Source: CBDUJZ01 sp047629415 (GTDB lineage: Bacteria > Myxococcota_A > Bradymonadia > REDH01). From it: a stretch of 14,103 bases of DNA. Below the pieces are notes generated by a model, which saw nothing but the letters and a program-made list of their open reading frames with translations, searched no databases and was not told where the DNA came from. A program made the position numbers and the translations under genes. The stretch spans positions 1-14,103 of the forward strand of contig JBLHWZ010000129.1 of NCBI GenBank assembly GCA_047629415.1, written 5' to 3'. The number at the start of each line of letters is the position of its first letter. Within the stretch, counting starts at the first letter, position 1. Of the stretch, positions 1-6,002 are shown in pieces.

Positions 1-75
1 GGATGTGTCTTCGTCGGATGTGTCTTCGTCGGATGTGTCTTCGTCGGATGTGTCTTCGTCGGATGTGTCTTCGTC
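1..75. repeat. 15-bp tandem repeat, five perfect copies
   Basis: Five head-to-tail copies of GGATGTGTCTTCGTC occupy 1-75, and a degenerate unit follows near 76-99. On the minus strand each copy encodes Asp-Glu-Asp-Thr-Ser, so copy number can change without shifting frame. The array reaches the window edge, so the true number may be larger. The identity of all copies at the nucleotide level suggests recent slippage or recombination. Confidence 0.95.
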
Positions 76-240
76 GGATGACACGGAGGTGTCTCCGTCT
101 TGTCCTACCTCAGGTACCGTCGACGTATCGGCATCCCCTGTGTCGCTGATCGCGTCCGGCGTGGGGAGAGCTTCGCCGTCACTTCCCGAGTCACATCCGA
201 TGAAGACGATCGCCGTCGAGAACAGACGTGACCGCTTGGT
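1..240 (-). CDS. Lipoprotein with Asp/Ser/Thr-rich repeat linker, 3' end outside window
   Basis: Read on the minus strand, the frame gives TKRSRLFSTAIVFIGCDSG: a short basic start, a hydrophobic stretch and an FIGC lipobox. An acidic linker follows and ends in repeated Asp-Glu-Asp-Thr-Ser units that run off the left edge without a stop. This is the layout of an outer-membrane lipoprotein anchored through a flexible linker; the functional domain lies outside the window. The start is unclear because a TGA (243-241) sits directly before the basic residues. A GTG overlaps that point, and removing one A from the GTGAACCAAG just upstream would give an in-frame GTG-ACC-AAG start, so an indel is likely. 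A CTG at 225 is the other possible start. Function unknown. Confidence 0.55.
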
Positions 241-599
241 TCACGCGAAGTCATAGGCATTGGGGCGACGTTAGCATCGACAGCGAGCGTAGCAGCGGCA
301 GTCGTCGATTTCGCCTCGCGTCCATCCTGTACGCTCCCTCCGAGGATGCCCCGAGGTGTGCGTGTCGGTCTAGGGCGCGTCGACCAAGGTCCCGCAATCA
401 CTGGCGGACATCGGGCCGCTCGTCTGCGTCGAGTCGGATATGGTGATCTTCACCAACGAAACGTCGTAACGGTCGCCGTTGCGTGAGGTCGTCGAGTTAT
501 TGTGTGGCGAGCGCGATGATTCCGCAGACGTCCTCGGTGCCGTCGACGCGAGCCCAGCGGCGGTCCCGCGCACAAACGCGGTTAGTTGGGACAGAAGCA
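241..599. other. Gene-poor stretch with possible coding remnants
   Basis: No convincing intact gene was found between the lipoprotein start and the thioredoxin stop. A minus-strand frame from about 611 to 398 keeps G/C at third positions and reads as an ordinary soluble protein (it contains RRWARVDGTEDVCGIIALAT) but has a TAA in the middle and no start. A second minus frame, 621-370, gives 83 Ser/Thr-rich residues and overlaps the end of the thioredoxin gene. Either could be a remnant; neither matches a family I recognise. Confidence 0.4.
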
Positions 600-1028
600 C
601 TAGGCTGCCTGACGAATCCACTTCACCATCGCGTCCGAGCGCACGAGGCCGGCTTGTTGGAAAGCGAGCTTGCCGCTCCTAAACAGGGCGAAATTGGAGA
701 TGCTCTGCACGCCGTAGCGGCTGGCGAGGTCCGGGAGCCGCATCGTATCGATCTTCAGCACGACTCCTTGGCCGGCGACGGTGGCCGCGGTCATCTTCAC
801 CTCGGGCGCAGCCTTGCGGCATGATCCGCACCACTCCGCCCAGAAGTCGACAAGGATCGGGACCTTGGCGTTGGCGACGATTTGGTCAAACTCAGCGACC
901 GAACGCACGTCGATCGGCTCGGCGGTCGGACCAAGCGGTGTGCTACAACTGCCGCAGGTACCGGTGTCCGCAAGATGTGCTGCGGGAATGCGGTTCTTTT
1001 TTCCGCAGGATGAGCAGGTGCGAATCAT
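600..1028 (-). CDS. trxC: Thioredoxin 2 (TrxC-type) with WCGSC active site
   Basis: 142 residues. The N-terminal zinc-ribbon has CSSC at 5-8 and CGSC at 25-28, as in TrxC (thioredoxin 2), a cytoplasmic disulfide reductase. The thioredoxin fold follows from about residue 38: VPILVDFWAEW leads into the redox pair Cys67/Cys70, and the late motif RYGVQSISNFALF sits at 105-117. Two positions that are normally proline are serine here. The active site is WCGSC rather than WCGPC, and the usual cis-Pro loop (…SIPN/T…) reads SISN with Ser111. Both cysteines and all four zinc ligands remain, so a redox or metal role is possible but the properties would differ from a standard thioredoxin. The start ATG is the only one before the zinc-ribbon. 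The ribosome site is weak (AAAGATGAG). It stands alone, with no obvious partner gene. Confidence 0.9.
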   Translation of the reverse strand: MIRTCSSCGKKNRIPAAHLADTGTCGSCSTPLGPTAEPIDVRSVAEFDQIVANAKVPILVDFWAEWCGSCRKAAPEVKMTAATVAGQGVVLKIDTMRLPDLASRYGVQSISNFALFRSGKLAFQQAGLVRSDAMVKWIRQAA

Positions 1029-1231
1029 GACTCATCTTTGGTTGGATTGATGGGTTTCGTCCGACGCCAACCTAGGGACACGCGTCGTCGGCGCACGGAG
1101 AGCGACCCGGTTGGCGGCCATAATCTGGGACACCAAGCGCCGCACGAGACGCTACAAGTCCGTCGTTGCCAAGGTGATCAAGCACTCGGGGACTGACGTC
1201 GGCTGGCCGGTCTGAGAGTGAGGCTCCAGAC

Positions 1232-1665
1232 GTGAATCGGCTACCGCGCTATGCGTCAACCAGGGCCCTACTCACACAAGGCAACGATGAGTCGGACCCT
1301 TCAGCCGCTGTCTTCTCGCTCGCGATCTCGGCCCCTGCTGGTGCGGAAGAGTGAGTTCTCGCACGAGCTGCCGAGGCCCCCGCCGCTGAGACAACGGTCG
1401 CAGCCGTCGCAGAAGTTGAGGCCGAAGAAACCGACGAAAGTTCCTTTACGATCGGCGACGACAATATCGATACGCCGGAGACCCTCAGCGAGTTCCTTAC
1501 CGTTGCGTTCAACGACTGGAAGGAAGCTCGACGAGCGTCGGGCGCGAGTCAGATGAGAGCAGCACGCGCCTGACTTCTGAAGCGTTCCTCCAACCCGTCA
1601 TCAGCCTCCTCTCGAGGGCTTCGTTCGACGACTCTCATCTGCGCTCAGACCCTTTCGAGAAGTGA
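1232..1665 (+). pseudogene. Broken Ala/Glu-rich hypothetical gene (TGA plus frameshift)
   Basis: From GTG 1232 (preceded by GAGAGTGAGG) the frame reads an ordinary soluble sequence to a TGA at 1351-1353. The same frame then continues with an acidic, Ala/Glu-rich segment (AEAPAAETTVAAVAEVEAEE) and FTIGDDNIDTPETLSEFLTV, ending at 1573. Near 1540 another frame takes over with equally coding-like sequence (LTSEAFLQPVISLLSRASF) to a TGA at 1663-1665. One gene of about 144 codons with one nonsense change and one frameshift explains all three pieces. Third positions stay G/C-rich throughout. I do not recognise the family. An acidic linker followed by a short helical C-terminal domain is visible. The alternative is that the pieces are unrelated chance frames. 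Confidence 0.45.
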
Positions 1666-1679
1666 GGAGGGTCGGCGCT

Positions 1680-2969
1680 CTAGGGTGCGCCTGGGCTACG
1701 CATCAGGACAGCGCTGGTCGAGACTTCGACCGACCCATCGAGGATGCTCATCACTGCCGGATCCGACGAGCCGAGAATGTGGCGAGCGCCGAAGGCCACT
1801 GCATACGTCGCCGTCGTCGGAAGGCTCTCTTGGAGATCGAGCGTAGGGCATGGCAGTGTGCCCGTGGGTGACTCATGGCAACCTCCGATGAGCGAGATCC
1901 ATGTGAGGTTGGCTTGCGCGGCGCGGCCGAAGAGCCCGGTCGCATCGTTGCCTTCGGTGCCCGAGATATGCAGCATCGGAGCAGGCATATCCGCGAAACT
2001 CTCGTCGAGCACGAGCCTCGAGTCGATGAGGTTCTCGAGCGACACTCCGGCGACGACGCGAGGGTCGGGGCTGAACGCCTCGAAGGCCGCGATATCCCCA
2101 GGGGTGCATCCGTCGCCACATCGTTCTCGAATTCCATCGAGATCGAGGGGAAGGCCGCCCAAGAGCCAGGCGTTTTGTCCACCGTAGCTGTGGCCCATGG
2201 CGAGGACCCTCGATGTATCCACGCGGCCGCTCAGCGGGTGGTCCTCCGGTAGGTTCTCAACAAAATCGATGGCCGCCATTACGTCGAACGCACGAACCGC
2301 AGGGAACGAGTAGCCGGGCTCCGTGGTGTCGAGCAGGGTGTGGCCCGGATGCGATGGCGCGACAACTAGCCAGCCATTGCGAACGAATTGCCGAGCGACG
2401 GTACTGATCTGGCCTGAGAAGCCGCGTCCGCCGTGGGAGTGGACCACCAGTGGCATCAGCTCGTCACGCCTTGGAACCAGGATGTTGGCGTCCTGCCATG
2501 CAAACTCGTCGGTGAAAATGCCGAGCGTAAACTCCGTGGTCTCGCCTTCCTCGTCATCGGTCGCGTACCACATACGAACGTCGAGGGTCCTCTCTTCTTC
2601 TAAGCCCGGGACCACGTAGGTGAGCTCCACCACCTGGTGACCGGACACGGTCTCAAGGTCGATGTCTGGCTCGCCTGAGTTCACCGGGGTGCCAGCCCCA
2701 ACGTCCAGATTCGCATCCTCGGCGTCAGCCGAGACACTCGCGTCGACGGCGTCTGCCGAGAGACTGTTGTCAGCTGCGTCGACCGAAACATCCGGCCCTT
2801 CTCCGTCGACCGAGACATCCGCGGCGTCTGCATCCGTCTGAGGCGCGTCGTCAGAGACGTCTGCGGCCGAGGCGTCCTCTTGCCCTGGCGAGGCGTCGCT
2901 ACAACCGGCGGCCAGGGCGAGCGCGGCGAGTACACTGACGAGCGGGGCGGAGGTCGGATGGACTTTCAT
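1680..2969 (-). CDS. Lipoprotein alpha/beta hydrolase (PAF-acetylhydrolase / dienelactone-hydrolase-like)
   Basis: 429 residues from the ATG at 2969. This start places a signal peptide and an LAAGC lipobox (Cys23) at the N-terminus; the upstream in-frame ATG at 3035 would bury it. Residues 24-100 are a low-complexity linker of Asp/Ala/Ser/Val with imperfect ADVS/SVDA repeats. The alpha/beta-hydrolase domain runs from about 110: the oxyanion segment VVHSHGGRG is at 175-183, the nucleophile elbow GHSYGG has Ser261, and a likely catalytic histidine is His365 (GGCHES) or His397. The acid could lie near GTEGN (337-341). The layout resembles COG4188-type predicted dienelactone hydrolases and bacterial PAF-acetylhydrolases, here exported and lipid-anchored. 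Substrate unknown; an ester or lipid substrate is likely from the family. It is monocistronic, tail-to-tail with the broken gene at 1232-1665. Confidence 0.88.
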   Translation of the reverse strand: MKVHPTSAPLVSVLAALALAAGCSDASPGQEDASAADVSDDAPQTDADAADVSVDGEGPDVSVDAADNSLSADAVDASVSADAEDANLDVGAGTPVNSGEPDIDLETVSGHQVVELTYVVPGLEEERTLDVRMWYATDDEEGETTEFTLGIFTDEFAWQDANILVPRRDELMPLVVHSHGGRGFSGQISTVARQFVRNGWLVVAPSHPGHTLLDTTEPGYSFPAVRAFDVMAAIDFVENLPEDHPLSGRVDTSRVLAMGHSYGGQNAWLLGGLPLDLDGIRERCGDGCTPGDIAAFEAFSPDPRVVAGVSLENLIDSRLVLDESFADMPAPMLHISGTEGNDATGLFGRAAQANLTWISLIGGCHESPTGTLPCPTLDLQESLPTTATYAVAFGARHILGSSDPAVMSILDGSVEVSTSAVLMRSPGAP

Positions 2970-3135
2970 ACGAAACACAGTTTGGAACAGGAAGAAGGAG
3001 CGTTCACTCTCGACGCAGGGCATCGGAAAGGACAAGCCTCATCCGCGGTATTTGTCGCTGCCGAAACTTTCGTCTCGCGTTTAGCGTGCCTTGCGACCGC
3101 AGAGTTCGGACCGTCCGACCCCAATGAGGTGTCCC

Positions 3136-3453
3136 ATGACTCCACCTGATCCGATCGCCCGCTTCGACAAGAAGACCATCAGCTACACCTAAGAAAGTGG
3201 GCGGTCATTCACCAATGTGTTCGAGGGCCACACCAGAGTCTCCGTAGTCCCTCGTCGAGGTGAGCTACGCGAACACGTTGAAATGCGCGAACTGCGCCCC
3301 GGCTTGTTCCTCGCCTCCTGGATCGACGGCGAAATGGGGCTGCTCTCGCAGATGATCGACCTCGACAACGGCACTATCCTTGCCGCCATCCCGGCCGAGA
3401 GCGACAACGGCACTCAAATCATCAGCGGCATGAACACGAGCTTTGACGGCTGA
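3136..3453 (+). pseudogene. MoaF-like domain protein interrupted by an in-frame TAA
   Basis: ATG 3136 has a good ribosome site (TGAGGTG, 6 nt upstream) and reads MTPPDPIARFDKKTISYT, then TAA at 3190-3192. The same frame resumes with ESGRSFTNVFEGHTRVSV and runs to TGA 3453, 105 codons in all. The second part carries a pattern of MoaF-like small beta-barrel proteins: an alternating strand pattern, ELRPGLFLASWID, then a hydrophobic strand and DLDNGTILA. In this family the position after SYT is commonly aromatic, so a Tyr codon changed to TAA is the simplest explanation. A shorter product from GTG 3217 is possible but would lack the first strands. MoaF-like proteins are small ligand-binding folds whose role is poorly known. 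Confidence 0.6.
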
Positions 3454-3465
3454 CCATTCAGAAGC

Positions 3466-3482
3466 ACATCACTGTGTGATGT
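3466..3482. terminator. Candidate bidirectional hairpin terminator
   Basis: ACATCAC-TGT-GTGATGT forms a perfect 7-bp stem with a 3-nt loop. It lies between the convergent ends of the MoaF-like gene (3453) and the ABM gene (3560), where a terminator for both strands would be expected. There is no clear T-run, so it could be a simple hairpin or a protein site instead. Confidence 0.35.
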
Positions 3483-3559
3483 TCTGGCCGTGAATAAGGT
3501 AGCGGTCGTCGTGCGGCATCCACCGCACGCCGATCACGCGATCTCCCGTTCGCTTCGTG

Positions 3560-3856
3560 TCAGCCCCAGGGATGCTCGGTTAACCAGAGGGTTTCGGGCT
3601 CGCCGCTCAGCATAGGGCCGATGGCATCGAGCAATCCGGTCTCGACTCGCCAGTTGAAGTAGACGGCCTGCTTTTCTTTGGTGGCCCACTGCTCGTAGAT
3701 CATCACCCGGCCCTCGTCGTCGTCCGGAGTGAAGAGCGTGACGCTCTCACAGCCGTCGTATGCGCGGGTGTCTGGAAGCGCATCCTTCAAGGCGCCGAGA
3801 AACTCGTTGCGGGCCTCCGGCTTGACGTGAAACGTCAGAATCATCTTGTGAGACAT
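3560..3856 (-). CDS. Antibiotic biosynthesis monooxygenase (ABM) domain protein, YgiN-like
   Basis: 98 residues, the normal length for a single ABM domain. The N-terminus MILTFHVKPEARNEFLGALKD is the first strand and helix of the dimeric ferredoxin-like fold. The central segment RVMIYEQWATKEKQAVYF is the typical 'E-x-W…' strand and helix of the family (the usual form is …yElyed…A…H). The C-terminal strand ends in ETLWLTEHPWG. Members are small cofactor-free quinol or polyketide monooxygenases, or heme-degrading relatives; the substrate cannot be told here. The ATG at 3856 is preceded by AGAGGAG 4 nt upstream, a strong ribosome site. It is a single-gene unit on the minus strand, intact, and appears to be a complete working gene. 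Confidence 0.85.
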   Translation of the reverse strand: MSHKMILTFHVKPEARNEFLGALKDALPDTRAYDGCESVTLFTPDDDEGRVMIYEQWATKEKQAVYFNWRVETGLLDAIGPMLSGEPETLWLTEHPWG

Positions 3857-3994
3857 CGACTCCTCTAGTGGATGCTCGCGCTTTAGGAGCGAGCGGTGAG
3901 TGGAGTAGCGGTCGCAGATGCGGTCGCTACATTTTGGCCTGTGTGAATGCTCCGGCCGTACTCTAGGAGTGCAAGCATGTCACGCTCCCCTCGT

Positions 3995-4015
3995 CTGGAA
4001 GCTGGAAGCTGGAAG
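3995..4015. repeat. Three tandem copies of a 7-bp unit (CTGGAAG)
   Basis: CTGGAAG is repeated three times without a break in the intergenic space upstream of the regulator-like gene at 4101. The copies are perfect. It may be a slippage product; a direct-repeat protein-binding site is possible but unsupported. Confidence 0.8.
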
Positions 4016-4100
4016 CCGTAGGAAGTGGGGAAACTGCAACAAGTGCCAGTTGTGGCGTACAGCGCTTCGTCGGCTGAGAACCGCCGCTAAGGATTGAAGC

Positions 4101-4859
4101 ATGGATGCCAACGAAGACATTACGAACGACGAGTTCAAGCCGCGAGTCATCTGCGCGCTACTGCGTCGCGCTGTCCCGTCGTCCAGCTCGCTCGGTGTGC
4201 CTTTAGCTGACGCCGCAGGCCTCGCTGAGAGCGCGTACTTCCAGGAACTCCGCTCGCTCGGGTTGACGATCGACGAGGCCGGTGAGCGCATGGGAGTCAG
4301 TCTCCGGAAGGCCGCTCGGCTCTCGAAGAAGCTGCGCGACCGGTTCATCGTTCCTGAGATTCGGCACAACCTGCCGAGGCGAATCGAGTTCATGGTCGCG
4401 GTGCAGCCGATGAGCTCGGCGAGGCTCTGCCAAGTACTCTCGGAGCTAGACTCGGCCGAGGTCGAGGCCGCCCTCGCGACACTCACCGACGAGGGGCGAG
4501 TTCGGCTCGAGCGGGGTCGCACACCTCCGTATCACGCAGTCAAAGCGCAATCTCAGCTTCCGCGAGACACGTGGGTTCGGCGAATCGGCGGCCTTAACAT
4601 TTTTGCCGAAAATCTCGCTGAAGCGACGTTTGGTTGCTTCTTTTCGGCTCATCCCGGCGCATTCGCGCGCACCCTGACTTTCCGGCTCCCTCGCGGGGCC
4701 TATCACCTTTTGGAAGACCTCTACTCGGAGCATATTTGGCCGGTGCTCTCCTCGATCAGCGAGGAGGGCGACGCATCCGATGATAGCGAACCGATGCAGG
4801 TCTCCATTTGCTGGGCTCCTTACGAGCTCGTCCACACCCCTGAGGAGGGAAATCAATGA
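4101..4859 (+). CDS. Putative HTH / winged-helix DNA-binding regulator
   Basis: 252 residues, intact. Residues 47-80 (FQELRSLGLTIDEAGERMGV, then SLRKAARLSKKLRDRF) have the spacing of a helix-turn-helix: 'LGLTIDEAGERMGVSLRKAARL' resembles the recognition region of sigma-like and MerR-like regulators. Residues about 92-148 look like a winged helix (SSARLCQVLSELDSAEVEAA, a LEDEGRV-like wing LTDEGRVRLERG, then a Tyr-containing strand). The C-terminal 100 residues form an unrecognised domain. AAGGA lies 8 nt before ATG 4101. The stop overlaps the next start (ATGA, 4856-4859), so the lipoprotein gene downstream is probably co-transcribed and translationally coupled. The regulator assignment is inferred from fold-like patterns, not from a family I can name. 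Confidence 0.6.
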   Translation: MDANEDITNDEFKPRVICALLRRAVPSSSSLGVPLADAAGLAESAYFQELRSLGLTIDEAGERMGVSLRKAARLSKKLRDRFIVPEIRHNLPRRIEFMVAVQPMSSARLCQVLSELDSAEVEAALATLTDEGRVRLERGRTPPYHAVKAQSQLPRDTWVRRIGGLNIFAENLAEATFGCFFSAHPGAFARTLTFRLPRGAYHLLEDLYSEHIWPVLSSISEEGDASDDSEPMQVSICWAPYELVHTPEEGNQ

Positions 4860-5143
4860 GCAGATATCAGCCAATCGCTCTCCTGGCCGCGCTCTTCGCG
4901 GTCGGGTGCAGCAATGACGATCGTCCGGACGAGACCCAGTGCGGTCCTGAGTCTCTGATCGCTTACGAAGGCGCGGCCTGTTTGATCTCCAGCGCCCACG
5001 GTATGTCTGGGAACTCGGCGAGCACCTTCCAGACCGTGGGCACGACGCCGCCGATACCACGGCACGGATGGTCGGCGCCTTCGTCGTCACGCACGAACGA
5101 TCAAGTGAGGACCCCACAGCCATCCCCGCCGCTGCGAAGCTGA
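4856..5143 (+). CDS. Lipoprotein N-terminus, probably truncated or rearranged
   Basis: ATG 4856 overlaps the stop of the upstream gene (ATGA) and has GAGGAGG about 7 nt upstream, so the start is very well supported. The protein begins MSRYQPIALLAALFAVGC, a clean lipoprotein signal with the AVGC lipobox at Cys18, followed by SNDDRPDETQCGPES. From about residue 40 the sequence stops looking natural (Ser/Pro/Thr-rich, …PPIPRHGWSAPSSSRTND…) and ends at 5143. That second half lies opposite a minus-strand frame that looks like a glycerophosphodiester phosphodiesterase fragment, so the true gene probably ended or was cut near 4970. The product may be a short lipoprotein without a functional domain. 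Confidence 0.55.
   Translation: MSRYQPIALLAALFAVGCSNDDRPDETQCGPESLIAYEGAACLISSAHGMSGNSASTFQTVGTTPPIPRHGWSAPSSSRTNDQVRTPQPSPPLRS
4963..5100 (-). pseudogene. Glycerophosphodiester phosphodiesterase (GDPD)-like fragment
   Basis: A 45-residue open frame with no start, bounded by TGA (5103-5101) and TAA (4965-4963). It reads HPCRGIGGVVPTVWKVLAEF then PDIPWALEIKQ. This closely follows the GDPD/UgpQ segment '…hPyRG.Gv.iPtLeevLa.fPd…ieiK', which holds the metal-binding E-x-K strand. Third-position G/C on this strand (36 of 45 codons by my count) exceeds first-position G/C (32 of 45), supporting the minus strand as the coding one. The family motifs H-R-G…PENT and the HD motif of the N-terminal half are not visible upstream in any frame. 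The fragment overlaps the start region of a plus-strand lipoprotein, which suggests a rearrangement rather than simple point decay. Confidence 0.45.
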
Positions 5144-5438
5144 TCCGGAGGATGTCGATCTCCCGGAGCATATTCCGCACCGCTGGACGCGCTGCCTGAC
5201 AGTAGCGCTCATCATCGGTTTCCTCGCAGGCGAAGACGAGCGCGCCGATCATCTCCTCGGTCCACTGGCCGTCGTTCTCGTCGTCCCACAAGGACATCCC
5301 GTCGTAGGACCAGGGGTCTGTCGTGCGGGCCAAGGCTGACGTGAATCCGTCCAGTCGCCTCAAGTACCGATCGCGCGGGTCGAGGCACACCTTCGCTTTG
5401 GCAGCCAGAGTCCGAGGGACGAGATCGACGCGCGGCAC
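5105..5438 (-). pseudogene. Hypothetical protein remnant, ends not supported
   Basis: From GTG 5438 the minus strand reads convincing protein: VDLVPRTLAAKAKVCLDPRD, then RYLRRLDGFTSALARTTDPW, SLWDDENDGQWTEEMIGALV and RYCQAARPAVRNMLREIDIL. Third positions are strongly G/C. The frame is open upstream to a TAG at 5474-5472 with no better start. Downstream it stays open into the antisense of the regulator and lipoprotein genes to 4446, but that tail loses natural composition after about 5120. I therefore give only the credible part. There is no signal peptide and no recognised domain. It lies directly upstream of the GDPD-like fragment, so the two may be pieces of one rearranged gene. It could also be an intact short gene with an unusual tail. 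Confidence 0.4.
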
Positions 5439-5529
5439 TTCGCTCGACGTAACGAACCGCCGTCGGTCGCCCTAGAGAGCCGATCAGTTTAGGGGAGTGA
5501 TTCAACGAACTCGCGACGGTAACGACACG

Positions 5530-5868
5530 ATGGATGCCATTTCAGTTGCTCAAACGGTCACCCACTACACTCTGCACTTCCTCGCGCCGGGCCTCTTGGC
5601 CTGGCTCTTCTTCCGCGACCAGTGGAAGCGGGCCTGGCTCATCATGCTCGCGACAATGCTGGTCGATCTCGACCACTTGTTTGCCTATCCAGAGGTCTTT
5701 TCGGCTGACCGATGCGGCATTGGTTTCCACCCGCTTCACTCGTATTGGGCCATTGGTGCCTACGCAATTTCGCTCGCCCTACCAGCGCTTCGCATCCTGG
5801 CAACGGGTCTGCTCTTTCATATGCTGATCGACCTCCAAGATTGCTGGTGGATGACCCTCACACCCTGA
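5530..5868 (+). CDS. DUF6122-family small membrane protein
   Basis: 112 residues from ATG 5530. The pattern matches the DUF6122 family: an early helix with HYTLHFLAPGLLAWLFF, then a charged turn RDQWKRAW, LIMLATMLVDLDHLFAYPEV, DRCGIGFHPLHSYWAIGAYA, and a final helix ending in FHMLIDLQDCWW. Three to four membrane helices are visible. The invariant-looking LVDLDHL and GFHPLHS motifs, with histidine and aspartate near the membrane face, hint at a metal site but no activity is known for the family. The in-frame GTG at 5497 would add 11 polar residues not seen in relatives, so ATG 5530 is preferred although its ribosome site is weak. It is a single gene with no operon partner. Intact. Confidence 0.85.
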   Translation: MDAISVAQTVTHYTLHFLAPGLLAWLFFRDQWKRAWLIMLATMLVDLDHLFAYPEVFSADRCGIGFHPLHSYWAIGAYAISLALPALRILATGLLFHMLIDLQDCWWMTLTP

Positions 5869-6002
5869 GCCAGCTTGTCGGATTGTAGGGGGGCGAGCGT
5901 CGGAGTTCAATCCGGGATCGGCTTGAAGGTTCATCTCGCCGCTGATGCGGTCATCGCGTGGACGGAACGTTTGGGGGCAGAACCAGGCTTTGGCTCGGCT
6001 GC

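Noticed and set aside
1051..1214. Plus-strand open frame ending …KHSGTDVGWPV at TGA 1214
   Set aside because: No start codon with a ribosome site, Arg-rich start, no family pattern; too short to support as a gene.
4446..5104. Extension of the minus-strand hypothetical frame across the HTH gene
   Set aside because: The sequence becomes Arg/Ser/Cys-rich and lies antisense to a better-supported gene; it is open by chance.
4970..5200. Plus-strand continuation of the lipoprotein in another frame (…RPRYVWELGEHLPDRGHD…)
   Set aside because: Looks natural at first, but it is the in-register antisense of the GDPD-like segment, and third-position G/C favours the minus strand.
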